Shown here: piece after piece, positions 7,598 to 14,109 of the stretch
Position numbering within the stretch: position 1 is the first letter of the stretch
Layout of the letters: the number at the start of each line of letters is the position of its first letter
Assembly: GCA_027070475.1 (NCBI GenBank)
Contig: JALXDT010000261.1
Location: forward strand, 1-14,109
DNA from: Candidatus Aminicenantota bacterium
Lineage (GTDB): Bacteria; Acidobacteriota; Aminicenantia; JAMOAD01
Direction of reading: 5' to 3'
DNA length: 14,109 bases
The notes under the pieces: generated by a model
Told to the model about the DNA's origin: nothing
Databases searched by the model: none
Seen by the model: the letters and a program-made list of their open reading frames with translations, nothing else
Made by a program: the position numbers and the translations under genes

Positions 7598-7645
7598 TAA
7601 AATTTATCTGAAGGAAGGGCAAAGGCCTGACCTGAGGAGGTGAAA

Positions 7646-7906
7646 ATGAGTGATAAAAAAAGATTCGGGATTATAGGTATATTTGTCTATAATCCTGAAA
7701 ACTATCAAAAAATCAATTCAACTCTTTCAAACTACTCATCTCTTATAAAGGGGAGATTGGGGCTACCTCTTGATAAGGAAAAATTAAGGATAATTTCCAT
7801 CATTTTTGAGGGAACGACTGATGATTTGGGCTCTTTATCAGGAAAATTGGGTCAGATTGAGGGAGTTGAGGTTAAAACATTATTATCTAAGGAGGTGTTA
7901 AAATGA
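7646..7906 (+). CDS. TM1266-like iron-only hydrogenase system regulator, copy 2
   Basis: This 86-aa protein has the typical TM1266-family course: RFGIIGIFVYNPENYQKINS at the start, then SLIKGRLGLP, a second strand IISIIFEG, and the hallmark SGKLGQIEGVEVKTL near the end, as in the Thermotoga maritima protein that lies next to hydG. It is an ACT-like fold. A role in regulating hydrogenase or maturation genes is the family annotation, not something seen here. An in-frame GTG at 7640 would add two residues. The ATG at 7646 is chosen because AGGAGG (7635-7640) sits five bases upstream. The stop overlaps the hydG ATG (ATGA), so it is coupled to hydG. The 48-bp gap before it is the largest in the operon. 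Confidence 0.85.
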   Translation: MSDKKRFGIIGIFVYNPENYQKINSTLSNYSSLIKGRLGLPLDKEKLRIISIIFEGTTDDLGSLSGKLGQIEGVEVKTLLSKEVLK

Positions 7907-9390
7907 GTACAAATTTAAATTCATGGATTGCAAACAGAATTAAGGAGGAGGAGATAACAAAGTATATGGATAGTGATTCTGATTTTATCAATGATGAGGA
8001 GATCTGGGAAAAGATAGAAGCAAATAAAAACCCTGATCCAAAGAGAATAAGAGAGATCTTTGATAAAGCTCTCAGGATTGAAACTCTCACCCCAGATGAA
8101 ACTGCAATGCTTATAAATCTTAAAGACCCCGAACTTTATGAAGAGATGAAAGAGGTTGCTTTGAAGATTAAATTAAAGGTTTATGATAACAGAATTGTAA
8201 CCTTTGCTCCCCTTTATATGGGAGACTATTGTGTGAATAATTGCCTTTACTGTGGATTCAGATCTGAAAACAGAGTTATAAAAAGAAAGGTTTTAACCGA
8301 TGAAGAGATAAGGAGGGAAACTGAGGTTTTGGCGGGAGAAATCGGCCATAAGAGACTGATTGTAGTTTACGGAGAACACCCTAAAACAGATGTTAACTAT
8401 ATAGAGAACAGCCTCAGGACAATTTATGATGTTAAAGTCAAGGTGAGAAACGGATACGGGCAGATTAGAAGAGCAAATGTTAATGCAGCTCCTCTTCAGA
8501 TAGAAGAACTTAAAAGATTAAAAGAGGTTGGCATAGGAACCTTTCAGGTGTTTCAGGAGACATATCATCATGATACATACCGAATGGTTCATCCTGAAAA
8601 CACATTAAAGGGAAACTATAAGTGGAGACTTTACTGTATGCATAGAGCTCTTGAAGCAGGAGTTGATGATGTTGGTATAGGTGCTCTGTTCGGCCTTTAT
8701 GATTGGAGATTTGAGGTTATGGGACTTTTGTATCATGCAAGAGAGCTTGAAAGCAAATTCGGTATAGGTCCCCACACAGTTTCATTTCCAAGACTTGAGC
8801 CTGCTGCAAACACTCCTTATGTGGAGAAGACAAGATATGCTGTAAGTGATGAGGATTTTGAAAGAATAATCTTGGTTCTGAGACTTGCAATTCCATATAC
8901 GGGTATGATTCTTACGGCAAGAGAACCAAAGGAGATAAGAGATCAGGTTATGTCTCTGGGAATAACCCAGACAGATGCTTCCACAAAGATAGGCATAGGA
9001 GCATACAGTGATAGATATACAGAGCAGGAGCTTGAAAGGCAGCAGTTTTTAATCGGAGATCCGCGCTCACTTGATGAATTAATCAGAGACCTTGCAAAGA
9101 TGGGATACATAACCTCTTTCTGCACAGCAGGATACAGATGCGGAAGAACGGGAAAGTGCATAATGGACCTTTTAAGAGCAGGCACAGAGGGTAAATACTG
9201 CAAATTAAATGCAATTACAACATTTAAAGAGTGGCTTTTAGATTTTGCCTCAGAGGATACAGCTAAAATAGGAAATGCTCTTATTGAAAGGGAGCTTAAT
9301 GAGGTTAAGGAGAAGATGCCAAGGGCATATCCTAAACTTAAGGAGTATCTTGACAGGATAGAAAATGGCGAAAGAGATCTCTACTTTTAA
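7903..9390 (+). CDS. hydG: [FeFe]-hydrogenase maturase HydG (radical SAM tyrosine lyase)
   Basis: HydG cleaves tyrosine with S-adenosylmethionine to p-cresol and the precursors of CO and CN-, delivered as an Fe(CO)2CN synthon for the H-cluster. The 495-aa protein has the radical-SAM triad C110-x3-C114-x2-C117 (CVNNCLYC), then ThiH/HydG-type segments FQVFQETYHHDTY (214-226), GIGALFGLYDWRFEV (258-272) and GIGPHTVSFPR (287-297). The C-terminal auxiliary cluster, normally C-x2-C-x22-C, is changed: C407 and C433 are in register, but the middle ligand is Gly410, with cysteines at 413 and 419 close by. The downstream stretch LNAITTFKEWLLDFAS is family-like, so this is HydG and not ThiH. TAAGGAGGTG precedes the ATG. 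It overlaps both the regulator upstream (4 bp) and the next gene (26 bp). Confidence 0.95.
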   Translation: MSTNLNSWIANRIKEEEITKYMDSDSDFINDEEIWEKIEANKNPDPKRIREIFDKALRIETLTPDETAMLINLKDPELYEEMKEVALKIKLKVYDNRIVTFAPLYMGDYCVNNCLYCGFRSENRVIKRKVLTDEEIRRETEVLAGEIGHKRLIVVYGEHPKTDVNYIENSLRTIYDVKVKVRNGYGQIRRANVNAAPLQIEELKRLKEVGIGTFQVFQETYHHDTYRMVHPENTLKGNYKWRLYCMHRALEAGVDDVGIGALFGLYDWRFEVMGLLYHARELESKFGIGPHTVSFPRLEPAANTPYVEKTRYAVSDEDFERIILVLRLAIPYTGMILTAREPKEIRDQVMSLGITQTDASTKIGIGAYSDRYTEQELERQQFLIGDPRSLDELIRDLAKMGYITSFCTAGYRCGRTGKCIMDLLRAGTEGKYCKLNAITTFKEWLLDFASEDTAKIGNALIERELNEVKEKMPRAYPKLKEYLDRIENGERDLYF

Positions 9391-9631
9391 CAGAATTGAA
9401 AATTATCTTAAAGAGCTTTCCGAAAAAACAGAGTGCGGAGGTCTCTGGATTTCTGAAAAAATGGGCAGGAGAATCTCATTTGTCTGTGGAGTTAGACCCT
9501 CGGATTTTGAACCTCCTAAAATATTCAAAATCAATAAAAGGTATTTGCTTTTGTGCGAAAAGCCTGATAGATTAGAAAATAGTATTGAAAATATTTTAAA
9601 AAAATTGAGAGAGGTTTTAGATGAGAGTTGA
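9365..9631 (+). CDS. Unrecognised 88-aa protein between hydG and the aspartase gene
   Basis: I do not recognise a family. The protein is basic, with a predicted helix at each end and strands in the middle (WISEKM, RISFVCGV, RYLLLCEK). It has three spaced cysteines, C24, C41 and C64, and one CGG. It has no signal peptide or membrane segment. It is likely to be real: it starts 26 bases inside hydG and ends 11 bases inside the aspartase gene, so it fills the whole space between two overlapping operon members. AGGA lies about seven bases before the ATG. The position inside a maturation block suggests a job in H-cluster assembly, but nothing in the sequence shows which. It could also be a lineage-specific accessory to the altered HydG. 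Confidence 0.75.
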   Translation: MAKEISTFNRIENYLKELSEKTECGGLWISEKMGRRISFVCGVRPSDFEPPKIFKINKRYLLLCEKPDRLENSIENILKKLREVLDES

Positions 9632-11027
9632 AAGAGATTCTCTTGGTGAAAGACAGTTGCCTGATGATATTTATTATGGAATTCATACGTTGAGGGCTGT
9701 TGAAAATTTTCCTCTGAGCGATTATAAAATACCTGCGGAATTTATAGTTGCCTTTGCAGAGGTTAAATTAGCTGCCGCTAAGACAAACAGTGAGTTGGGC
9801 TATCTTCCTTCGGAAAAAGCTGAACCTATTATAAAAGCGTGCGAAGAGCTTATTTCTGGGAATTTTCATCAATGTATTGTTGTTGATCCCTTTCAGGGAG
9901 GAGCGGGAACATCAACTAATATGAATTTTAATGAGGTAATTGCAAATATTGCTCTTGAAAAAGCGGGAAGAAAAAAGGGTGATTATGGGTTCATACATCC
10001 ACTTCATCATGTTAATATGCATCAATCAACAAATGATGTTTATCCCACAGCTGTGAAGCTTGCGATTTTGAGGGAGCTTAAAAGGCTCGAATCCGAGGTG
10101 GCTTTACTTCAGGATGCTTTTCAAAAGAAGGAATTTGAATTTAAAGATATAGTGAAATTGGGAAGGACAGAGCTTCAGGATGCTGTTCCCATGACTCTGG
10201 GTATGGAGTTCGGAGCCTATGCTGAGGCAATTGCAAGGGATAGGTGGAGAATTTTTAAATCAAGGGAGAGGATAAAAGTTGTAAACCTCGGAGGAACAGC
10301 AATAGGAACAGGATTGGGAGCGGCCAAGGACTATATTTTAAAGGTAACGGAAAATCTAAGAAAAATAACTGGTTTGAATCTTGCGAGAGCTGAAAATCTT
10401 GTTGATGCGACTCAGAACCTTGACTCCTATGTGGAAGTATTTGGAATGCTCAAAGCCTATGCTGTAAATCTTCTTAAAATATCCAATGATTTGAGACTAC
10501 TCTCATCAGGACCTGAGGGAGGAATAGGAGAAATAATTTTGCCTGCAGTTCAGCCGGGCTCTTCAATTATGCCAGGTAAAATAAATCCTGTCATACCGGA
10601 GGCAGTTGGACAGATTGCATTAAAAATAATGGGAAATGAGACAATCGTTTCAAATATAGCATCTTCTGGAAATCTTGAATTAAATCAATTCTATCCGCTT
10701 CTTGCCTTTACCTTTCTGGAATCCTTAAAACTTCTCCTGAACATTACGGTGATTTTCAGAGAAAAGTGTGTTAAAGGTATAAAAGCAAATAAAGAGAAGA
10801 TATTGAATAATCTTGGCAAAAGCAAAACAATTGCCACTGTTCTTGTCCCTATCTTAGGCTATGAGAAGGTTGATGAGCTCATAAAAAAAGCTGAAAGGGA
10901 AAAAATTTCAATAGAGGAAATATTAAAAAAAGAAAATATTCTTTCGGAAGAGGAAATAAAAAATTTGCTGAATCCGAAGAGGATGCACAAATTGGGATAT
11001 ACAAAGGATGAACTTAAAAGAGATTAA
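9621..11027 (+). CDS. aspA: Aspartate ammonia-lyase (aspartase) in the hydrogenase maturation operon
   Basis: This enzyme converts L-aspartate to fumarate and ammonia, reversibly. The 468-aa length is normal for the fumarase/aspartase superfamily. Visible motifs are GAGTSTNMNFNEVIAN (94-109), where the TSTNMN form favours aspartase over fumarase (SGTQSNMN), VNMHQSTNDVYPTA (131-144), GRTELQDAVPMT (181-192), LGGTAIGTG (223-231) and the catalytic loop signature GSSIMPGKINPV (313-324). The ATG overlaps the 88-aa gene by 11 bases and has AGAGG five bases upstream; its 3' end overlaps hydE by 20 bases. Its place between hydG and hydE suggests it feeds ammonia to azadithiolate bridge synthesis rather than general aspartate catabolism. 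From memory, aspartase genes adjoin maturase genes in other anaerobes too. Substrate choice is inferred from motifs. Confidence 0.9.
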   Translation: MRVERDSLGERQLPDDIYYGIHTLRAVENFPLSDYKIPAEFIVAFAEVKLAAAKTNSELGYLPSEKAEPIIKACEELISGNFHQCIVVDPFQGGAGTSTNMNFNEVIANIALEKAGRKKGDYGFIHPLHHVNMHQSTNDVYPTAVKLAILRELKRLESEVALLQDAFQKKEFEFKDIVKLGRTELQDAVPMTLGMEFGAYAEAIARDRWRIFKSRERIKVVNLGGTAIGTGLGAAKDYILKVTENLRKITGLNLARAENLVDATQNLDSYVEVFGMLKAYAVNLLKISNDLRLLSSGPEGGIGEIILPAVQPGSSIMPGKINPVIPEAVGQIALKIMGNETIVSNIASSGNLELNQFYPLLAFTFLESLKLLLNITVIFREKCVKGIKANKEKILNNLGKSKTIATVLVPILGYEKVDELIKKAEREKISIEEILKKENILSEEEIKNLLNPKRMHKLGYTKDELKRD

Positions 11028-12003
11028 AGAATTTTTAAAAGGTGCTGATGATAAACTTCTCTTTTCTCAAGGTGAGAGTATCAGGGAAAAGTATTTCGGT
11101 AAAGAGGTTTATTTAAGAGGTGTTGTTGAATTTTCAAATGTTTGCAAAGAAAAGTGTTTATACTGCGGACTAAGGTGCTCAAATAAGGAACTTAAGAGGT
11201 ATAGGCTCACCTTTGATGAAATACTGGAAGCCGTTGAGCTTGTGAAAAGGAGCAAATTGGGAACAGTTGTACTTCAATCAGGAAATGATCCCTCTTATAC
11301 AACTGAATTTATTGAAAATATTATCAGGGAGATAAAGAAAAGATACGGAAACTCCCTTGCCATAACCCTTTCCCTCGGAGAGAGAGAATACGATGAATTA
11401 AAAAGATGGCGAGATGCGGGAGCTGACAGATATCTTCTAAAGGTTGAAACCTTTGATGAAAAGCTCTATGAAAAGATGAGGCCTGGAAGAAAGCTTAGCG
11501 AAAGATTAAAACTCATAGAATACCTTATGAAGCTTGGTTATGAGGTGGGTTCCGGTATTATAGTTGATTTACCTGAAATGACAGATGAAATTCTTGCAAA
11601 TGATATACTTGAACTATCCTCTCTCGGATTGCATATGATAGCCTCAGGTCCCTTTATTCCCCATAATAAAACCCCTCTTTATGAATACCCTTCTGGAGAC
11701 CTTAAAAAATCTTTGAGAACAATTGCTCTTTTGAGAATTTTAAACAAATATTCAAATATTCCCTCTACAAGTGCAATGGCTTCACTCTCTAAGGATGCAA
11801 GGATACAGGGGCTTATTGTGGGTGCAAATGTTATTATGCCCTCTCTTACCCCTTTGAGAGTTAGAAAACTCTACAATATTTATCCCGGGAAAAATGAAAG
11901 TGATAGCTCTGCACTTGAAGATGTTGAAAAAATAAAAAATCTTATAAGCTCAGCCGGATTTATCCCTTCGGAATCAATCGGAAATTTTAAAGGAGGAAAC
12001 TGA
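11008..12003 (+). CDS. hydE: [FeFe]-hydrogenase maturase HydE (radical SAM)
   Basis: HydE is the radical-SAM maturase that acts on the HydG-derived iron synthon on the way to the [2Fe] subcluster. The 331-aa protein carries GVVEFSNVCKEKCLYCGLRC (38-57) with the cluster triad C46-x3-C50-x2-C53, then VVLQSGNDPSYTTEF (90-104), YLLKVETFDEKLYEKMRPGR (a HydE/BioB-like TIM-barrel segment from about 142) and IASGPFIPHNKTPL (211-224), all HydE-like. It is at the short end for the family: the N-terminal helix region is abbreviated, and there is no second cysteine cluster near the C-terminus. That cluster is variable and dispensable in known HydE. The closely related PylB is less likely given hydG and hydF beside it. 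The ATG at 11008 overlaps the aspartase gene by 20 bases and has no well-spaced Shine-Dalgarno site, so translation may be coupled. Confidence 0.94.
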   Translation: MNLKEIKEFLKGADDKLLFSQGESIREKYFGKEVYLRGVVEFSNVCKEKCLYCGLRCSNKELKRYRLTFDEILEAVELVKRSKLGTVVLQSGNDPSYTTEFIENIIREIKKRYGNSLAITLSLGEREYDELKRWRDAGADRYLLKVETFDEKLYEKMRPGRKLSERLKLIEYLMKLGYEVGSGIIVDLPEMTDEILANDILELSSLGLHMIASGPFIPHNKTPLYEYPSGDLKKSLRTIALLRILNKYSNIPSTSAMASLSKDARIQGLIVGANVIMPSLTPLRVRKLYNIYPGKNESDSSALEDVEKIKNLISSAGFIPSESIGNFKGGN

Positions 12004-13202
12004 TGGCAAAAGCTCCGCGAGGTGAAAGACTTATAATTTCCCTTATCGGTAAAAGGAATGCCGGTAAATCATCTCTTATTAATGCGATTGTAGGTCAGGA
12101 GATTGCAATCGTTTCTGATATTGCAGGTACAACAACGGATCCTGTTGCAAAACACTATGAACTTTTACCATTGGGGCCTGTTACCTTTTATGATACTGCG
12201 GGAATTGATGATAAGGGGAAATTGGGAGAAAAGAGGATAAAAGCCACAAAAAAGGTATTGTTAAAGTCAGATCTTGCACTTATTGTAATAGATGAGCAGG
12301 GTATGGATGAGAGAACCGAAAAAATAATATATGAGATAAAGGAGCTGAAAATCCCCTATATTCTTGTTTTTAACAAAATCGATATAAAGGAGCCTGATGA
12401 AAAGGATATTCATCTTGCGGATAAAATAGGGGCAAATCATATCTGTGTCTCGGCAAAAACAGGGGAAAATATTGATGATTTGAAAAATCTTATAATAAAG
12501 ATGGCTCCCTCATACTTAAAGGAGGAAAGGGTTCTTGTCGGGGATCTTATCAAAGGCGGAGATATTGTTGTCCTTGTTGTTCCGATTGATCTTGCAGCTC
12601 CCAAGGGCAGGTTGATTTTACCTCAGGTTCAGACAATAAGGGAGATCCTTGACAATGATGCAACAGCTGTGGTCGTAAAGGAGAGGGAGCTTGAGGATAC
12701 CTTGAGAAATTTGAAAAAAAAGCCTGCTCTTGTTATTACTGATTCTCAAGCTATTTTAAAGGTCTCAGCCGATGTTCCCAACGATGTTAAGCTTACAACA
12801 TTTTCAATTCTTTTTTCAAGGTATAAAGGGGAGCTTTCAGAGTTTGTCAGAGGTGCAAGGCGGATAGATGAACTTAAAGATGGAGATAATATTTTAATAT
12901 CCGAAGCATGCTCCCATCATGTTCAATCCGATGACATAGGGAGGGTAAAAATACCGAGATGGCTTTTACAGTATACAGGAAAAGAGCTTAATATTGATGT
13001 TGTTTCAGGAAGCGATTTTCCGGATGACCTTGAAAAATACTCTCTTATAATTCACTGCGGAGCCTGTATGCTAAACAGAATGGAGATGATGAGAAGATTG
13101 AATGAAAGTCTCAGAAGAAATGTTCCGATAACAAACTATGGAATAGCCATCTCAAAACTTCAGGGTGTCCTTGAAAGAGTCTTGGAACCTTTTTTTATCT
13201 GA
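12003..13202 (+). CDS. hydF: [FeFe]-hydrogenase maturase HydF (GTPase and [2Fe] scaffold)
   Basis: HydF is the GTPase/scaffold on which the [2Fe] subcluster is completed and from which it is passed to apo-HydA. Its GTPase domain has the P-loop GKRNAGKSS (16-24), switch region AGTTTDP (41-47), DTAG (64-67), NKID (124-127) and SAK (150-152). A central dimerisation region follows. The C-terminal [4Fe-4S] domain has the HydF-specific CxH...HCxxC motif: C303, H305, then H351, C352, C355. All expected residues are present and the length of 399 aa is normal. The ATG shares one base with the hydE stop (TGATG) and is preceded by AAAGGAGG at about 11989-11996. It is the last gene of the operon; the next gene has its own promoter. 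Confidence 0.97.
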   Translation: MAKAPRGERLIISLIGKRNAGKSSLINAIVGQEIAIVSDIAGTTTDPVAKHYELLPLGPVTFYDTAGIDDKGKLGEKRIKATKKVLLKSDLALIVIDEQGMDERTEKIIYEIKELKIPYILVFNKIDIKEPDEKDIHLADKIGANHICVSAKTGENIDDLKNLIIKMAPSYLKEERVLVGDLIKGGDIVVLVVPIDLAAPKGRLILPQVQTIREILDNDATAVVVKERELEDTLRNLKKKPALVITDSQAILKVSADVPNDVKLTTFSILFSRYKGELSEFVRGARRIDELKDGDNILISEACSHHVQSDDIGRVKIPRWLLQYTGKELNIDVVSGSDFPDDLEKYSLIIHCGACMLNRMEMMRRLNESLRRNVPITNYGIAISKLQGVLERVLEPFFI

Positions 13203-13300
13203 ATTAACAGAAAATACAGATATCTTCCTTTAATTCAATTGTCCCCTTCTGTAAATATTTAAAATTTTATGGTTTTACAAAAAGAAGCATCTCGGTAAAT
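13203..13300. other. Spacer between hydF and rpsT without a clear terminator
   Basis: This is AT-rich intergenic DNA with no open reading frame of note. The only inverted repeat I can pick out is ACAGAA (about 13207) with TTCTGT (about 13247). It has a six-base stem and a loop of over 30 bases with no U-tract directly after it, so it is not a convincing intrinsic terminator. Transcription of the hydrogenase operon may end by another mechanism or read into rpsT. Confidence 0.5.
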
Positions 13301-13328
13301 TTGAATTATAAAAAAAATATGCTATAAT
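13301..13328 (+). promoter_or_regulatory. Sigma-70-type promoter for rpsT
   Basis: A perfect -10 box TATAAT (13323-13328), preceded by an A-rich run, stands 16 bases after TTGAAT (13301-13306), which matches four of six bases of the TTGACA consensus. Transcription would start near 13335, giving a leader of about 20 bases before the rpsT start codon. It is the clearest promoter in the window. Confidence 0.8.
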
Positions 13329-13340
13329 ATCGGACTTATA

Positions 13341-13348
13341 AAGGAGGA
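13341..13348 (+). promoter_or_regulatory. Shine-Dalgarno site of rpsT
   Basis: AAGGAGGA lies six bases before the ATG at 13355 and is close to the full anti-Shine-Dalgarno complement. It fixes the start of rpsT. With the promoter just upstream, it leaves almost no leader for an attenuator or riboswitch. Confidence 0.85.
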
Positions 13349-13354
13349 GAAATA

Positions 13355-13636
13355 ATGGCTAATTACAAAAATGCAGAAAAGGCTTTAAGACAATCTCAGA
13401 GAAGAAGAATGTATAACAAAAGAAATCTTTCCATGATGAGAACTTATATAAAAAAATTAAGAAAGAAGATAGAAGCAAAAGCTGAGGGGGATGAGCTTAA
13501 AGAGCTTCTTAAAACCACTGTTGCAATTATTGATAGGAGTGTTAAGAAGGGGGTAATCAAAGAAAATACTGGCAACAGATACAAATCAAGGCTTACAAGA
13601 CAGGTAAACAAGGCTATTTTAGAGAATAAAAAGTAA
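13355..13636 (+). CDS. rpsT: 30S ribosomal protein S20
   Basis: S20 is a small helical protein of the 30S subunit that binds 16S rRNA. The 93-aa sequence is very basic and all-helical in pattern, with the family features: the opening MANYKNAEKALRQSQRRR, the central MRTYIKKLRKKIEAKAEGD (about 28-46), AIIDRSVKKGVIKENTGNRY (57-76), and the end KSRLTRQVNKAI. The length is normal for bacterial S20. It has its own promoter and strong ribosome-binding site and is unrelated in function to the hydrogenase operon before it. It is followed after 14 bases by a ComEC-like gene, which probably shares its transcript. Confidence 0.97.
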   Translation: MANYKNAEKALRQSQRRRMYNKRNLSMMRTYIKKLRKKIEAKAEGDELKELLKTTVAIIDRSVKKGVIKENTGNRYKSRLTRQVNKAILENKK

Positions 13637-13650
13637 AGCTTTTTCCTTTT

Positions 13651-14109
13651 GTGGAAGAGAAGAACTATACATATTGGGCTTTTTATTTATTTATAATACT
13701 ATTTTTTTCATCGCTAATTTCCACTCTTTACTCTATTAGCTTTAACAAAACAGGATTATTTTTTCTTGCTGCTATTATTATAGTTACGATATATTGGTTT
13801 AGAAAAAGGATTTCTATAGGGAAATGGGCTCTTTTCATACTATTTTTTGGTTTAATTTTTAATTACTTTTATATCGAAGAATACAGTTCTTATTTGACTA
13901 TAAAGAAAAATTACAATAAATATATTAAGAAAAGTAAATATGGAATTATTAGCGGAATAATTTCTTCTGACCCAGAAAAATATAGGGAAAACAGAGTCCA
14001 ATTTGAGCTCAGGATTCAAGATAAAAAAGATTTTAGATTTGCCAATGGTTATATTTTAAAGGTTTACATTAATACAAATAATTATCCAGCTTTTTACAGA
14101 GGGGAGAAA
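13651..14109 (+). CDS. comEC: Partial membrane protein, probable ComEC/Rec2 N-terminus
   Basis: The reading frame runs 153 codons to the window edge without a stop. Three hydrophobic segments are visible at about residues 9-27, 34-50 and 58-76. They are followed by a soluble part with YGIISGIISSDPEKYRENRV (97-116), a strand-rich stretch, and ...YPAFYRGEK at the edge. That layout, membrane helices followed by a domain with G-x-I-x-S-x-P and a late RGEK/YGD-type turn, resembles the N-terminal domain (DUF4131) of ComEC, the DNA-uptake channel. The diagnostic competence domain lies outside the window, so the call is tentative. The frame opens after a TAA at 13627-13629, and GTG at 13651 is the only plausible start. 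It has no visible Shine-Dalgarno site, so coupling to rpsT is likely. It is more AT-rich than the genes before it. Confidence 0.6.
   Translation, partial: MEEKNYTYWAFYLFIILFFSSLISTLYSISFNKTGLFFLAAIIIVTIYWFRKRISIGKWALFILFFGLIFNYFYIEEYSSYLTIKKNYNKYIKKSKYGIISGIISSDPEKYRENRVQFELRIQDKKDFRFANGYILKVYINTNNYPAFYRGEK

Noticed and set aside
7640..7645. GTG start for the second TM1266-like gene at 7640
   Set aside because: The GTG overlaps the AGGAGG Shine-Dalgarno site itself; the ATG at 7646 is correctly spaced.
7598..7645. Possible regulatory hairpin in the gap before the second TM1266-like gene (AGGCCT, CCTGACCTGAGG)
   Set aside because: The stems are three to four bases, with no U-run and no known riboswitch pattern; this looks like chance.
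7903..9390. ThiH (thiamine tyrosine lyase) instead of HydG
   Set aside because: The protein is too long, has the extended C-terminal cysteine region and LNAITTFKEW segment of HydG, and sits with hydE, hydF and hydA.
13628..13650. AAAAAG/CTTTTT inverted repeat followed by CCTTTT after rpsT, as a terminator
   Set aside because: The stem is almost all A-T with a five-base loop, too weak for an intrinsic terminator, and the next gene has no other visible expression signal.
1..14109. tRNA, rRNA, CRISPR arrays, insertion sequences, attachment sites
   Set aside because: I read through the window and saw no direct-repeat arrays, transposase motifs, terminal inverted repeats or tRNA-like folds; nearly all of it is accounted for by overlapping genes.

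Overview
The window is one long plus-strand operon for an [FeFe]-hydrogenase and its H-cluster maturation machinery, followed by an independently promoted rpsT and the start of a ComEC-like gene. The DNA is AT-rich, arginine is coded almost entirely by AGA/AGG, Shine-Dalgarno sites are strong, and genes overlap or nearly abut. This fits a strictly anaerobic, fermentative, low-GC bacterium, possibly a thermophile (Thermotogota, Caldisericota, Atribacterota or Firmicutes-like). The phylum cannot be fixed from the sequence.

Region 1 (about 1-7365) holds the last codons of an unidentified gene and then the structural genes. In order these are: a cysteine-free ferredoxin-fold protein (65-433); a 1026-aa fusion of a HydB/NuoF flavoprotein with a GltD/NfnB-type NADPH oxidoreductase (434-3514); a NuoE/HydC subunit (3523-3975); a second, complex-I-like NuoF whose N-terminal [2Fe-2S] ligands are gone (3972-5594); and the catalytic subunit HydA (5587-7365). 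Ordinary electron-bifurcating hydrogenases have one HydB. Here there are two FMN-type NuoF modules plus a FAD/NADPH-type module, so the encoded complex may couple H2, ferredoxin, NADH and NADPH. That is an inference.

Region 2 (7367-7906) holds two small ACT-fold proteins of the TM1266 type (iron-only hydrogenase system regulator), apparently tandem paralogues.

Region 3 (7903-13202) is the maturation block: hydG, an unrecognised 88-aa gene, an aspartase gene, hydE and hydF, all overlapping. HydG supplies CO/CN as an Fe synthon, HydE processes it, and HydF assembles the [2Fe] subcluster and hands it to HydA. The aspartase could supply ammonia for the azadithiolate bridge. HydG has an altered C-terminal auxiliary-cluster motif.

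Region 4 (13203-14109) is a 152-bp spacer with a clear sigma-70-type promoter, rpsT (ribosomal protein S20), and the first 153 codons of a membrane protein that looks like the N-terminus of ComEC/Rec2. No RNA genes, insertion sequences, CRISPR arrays or convincing intrinsic terminators were seen.
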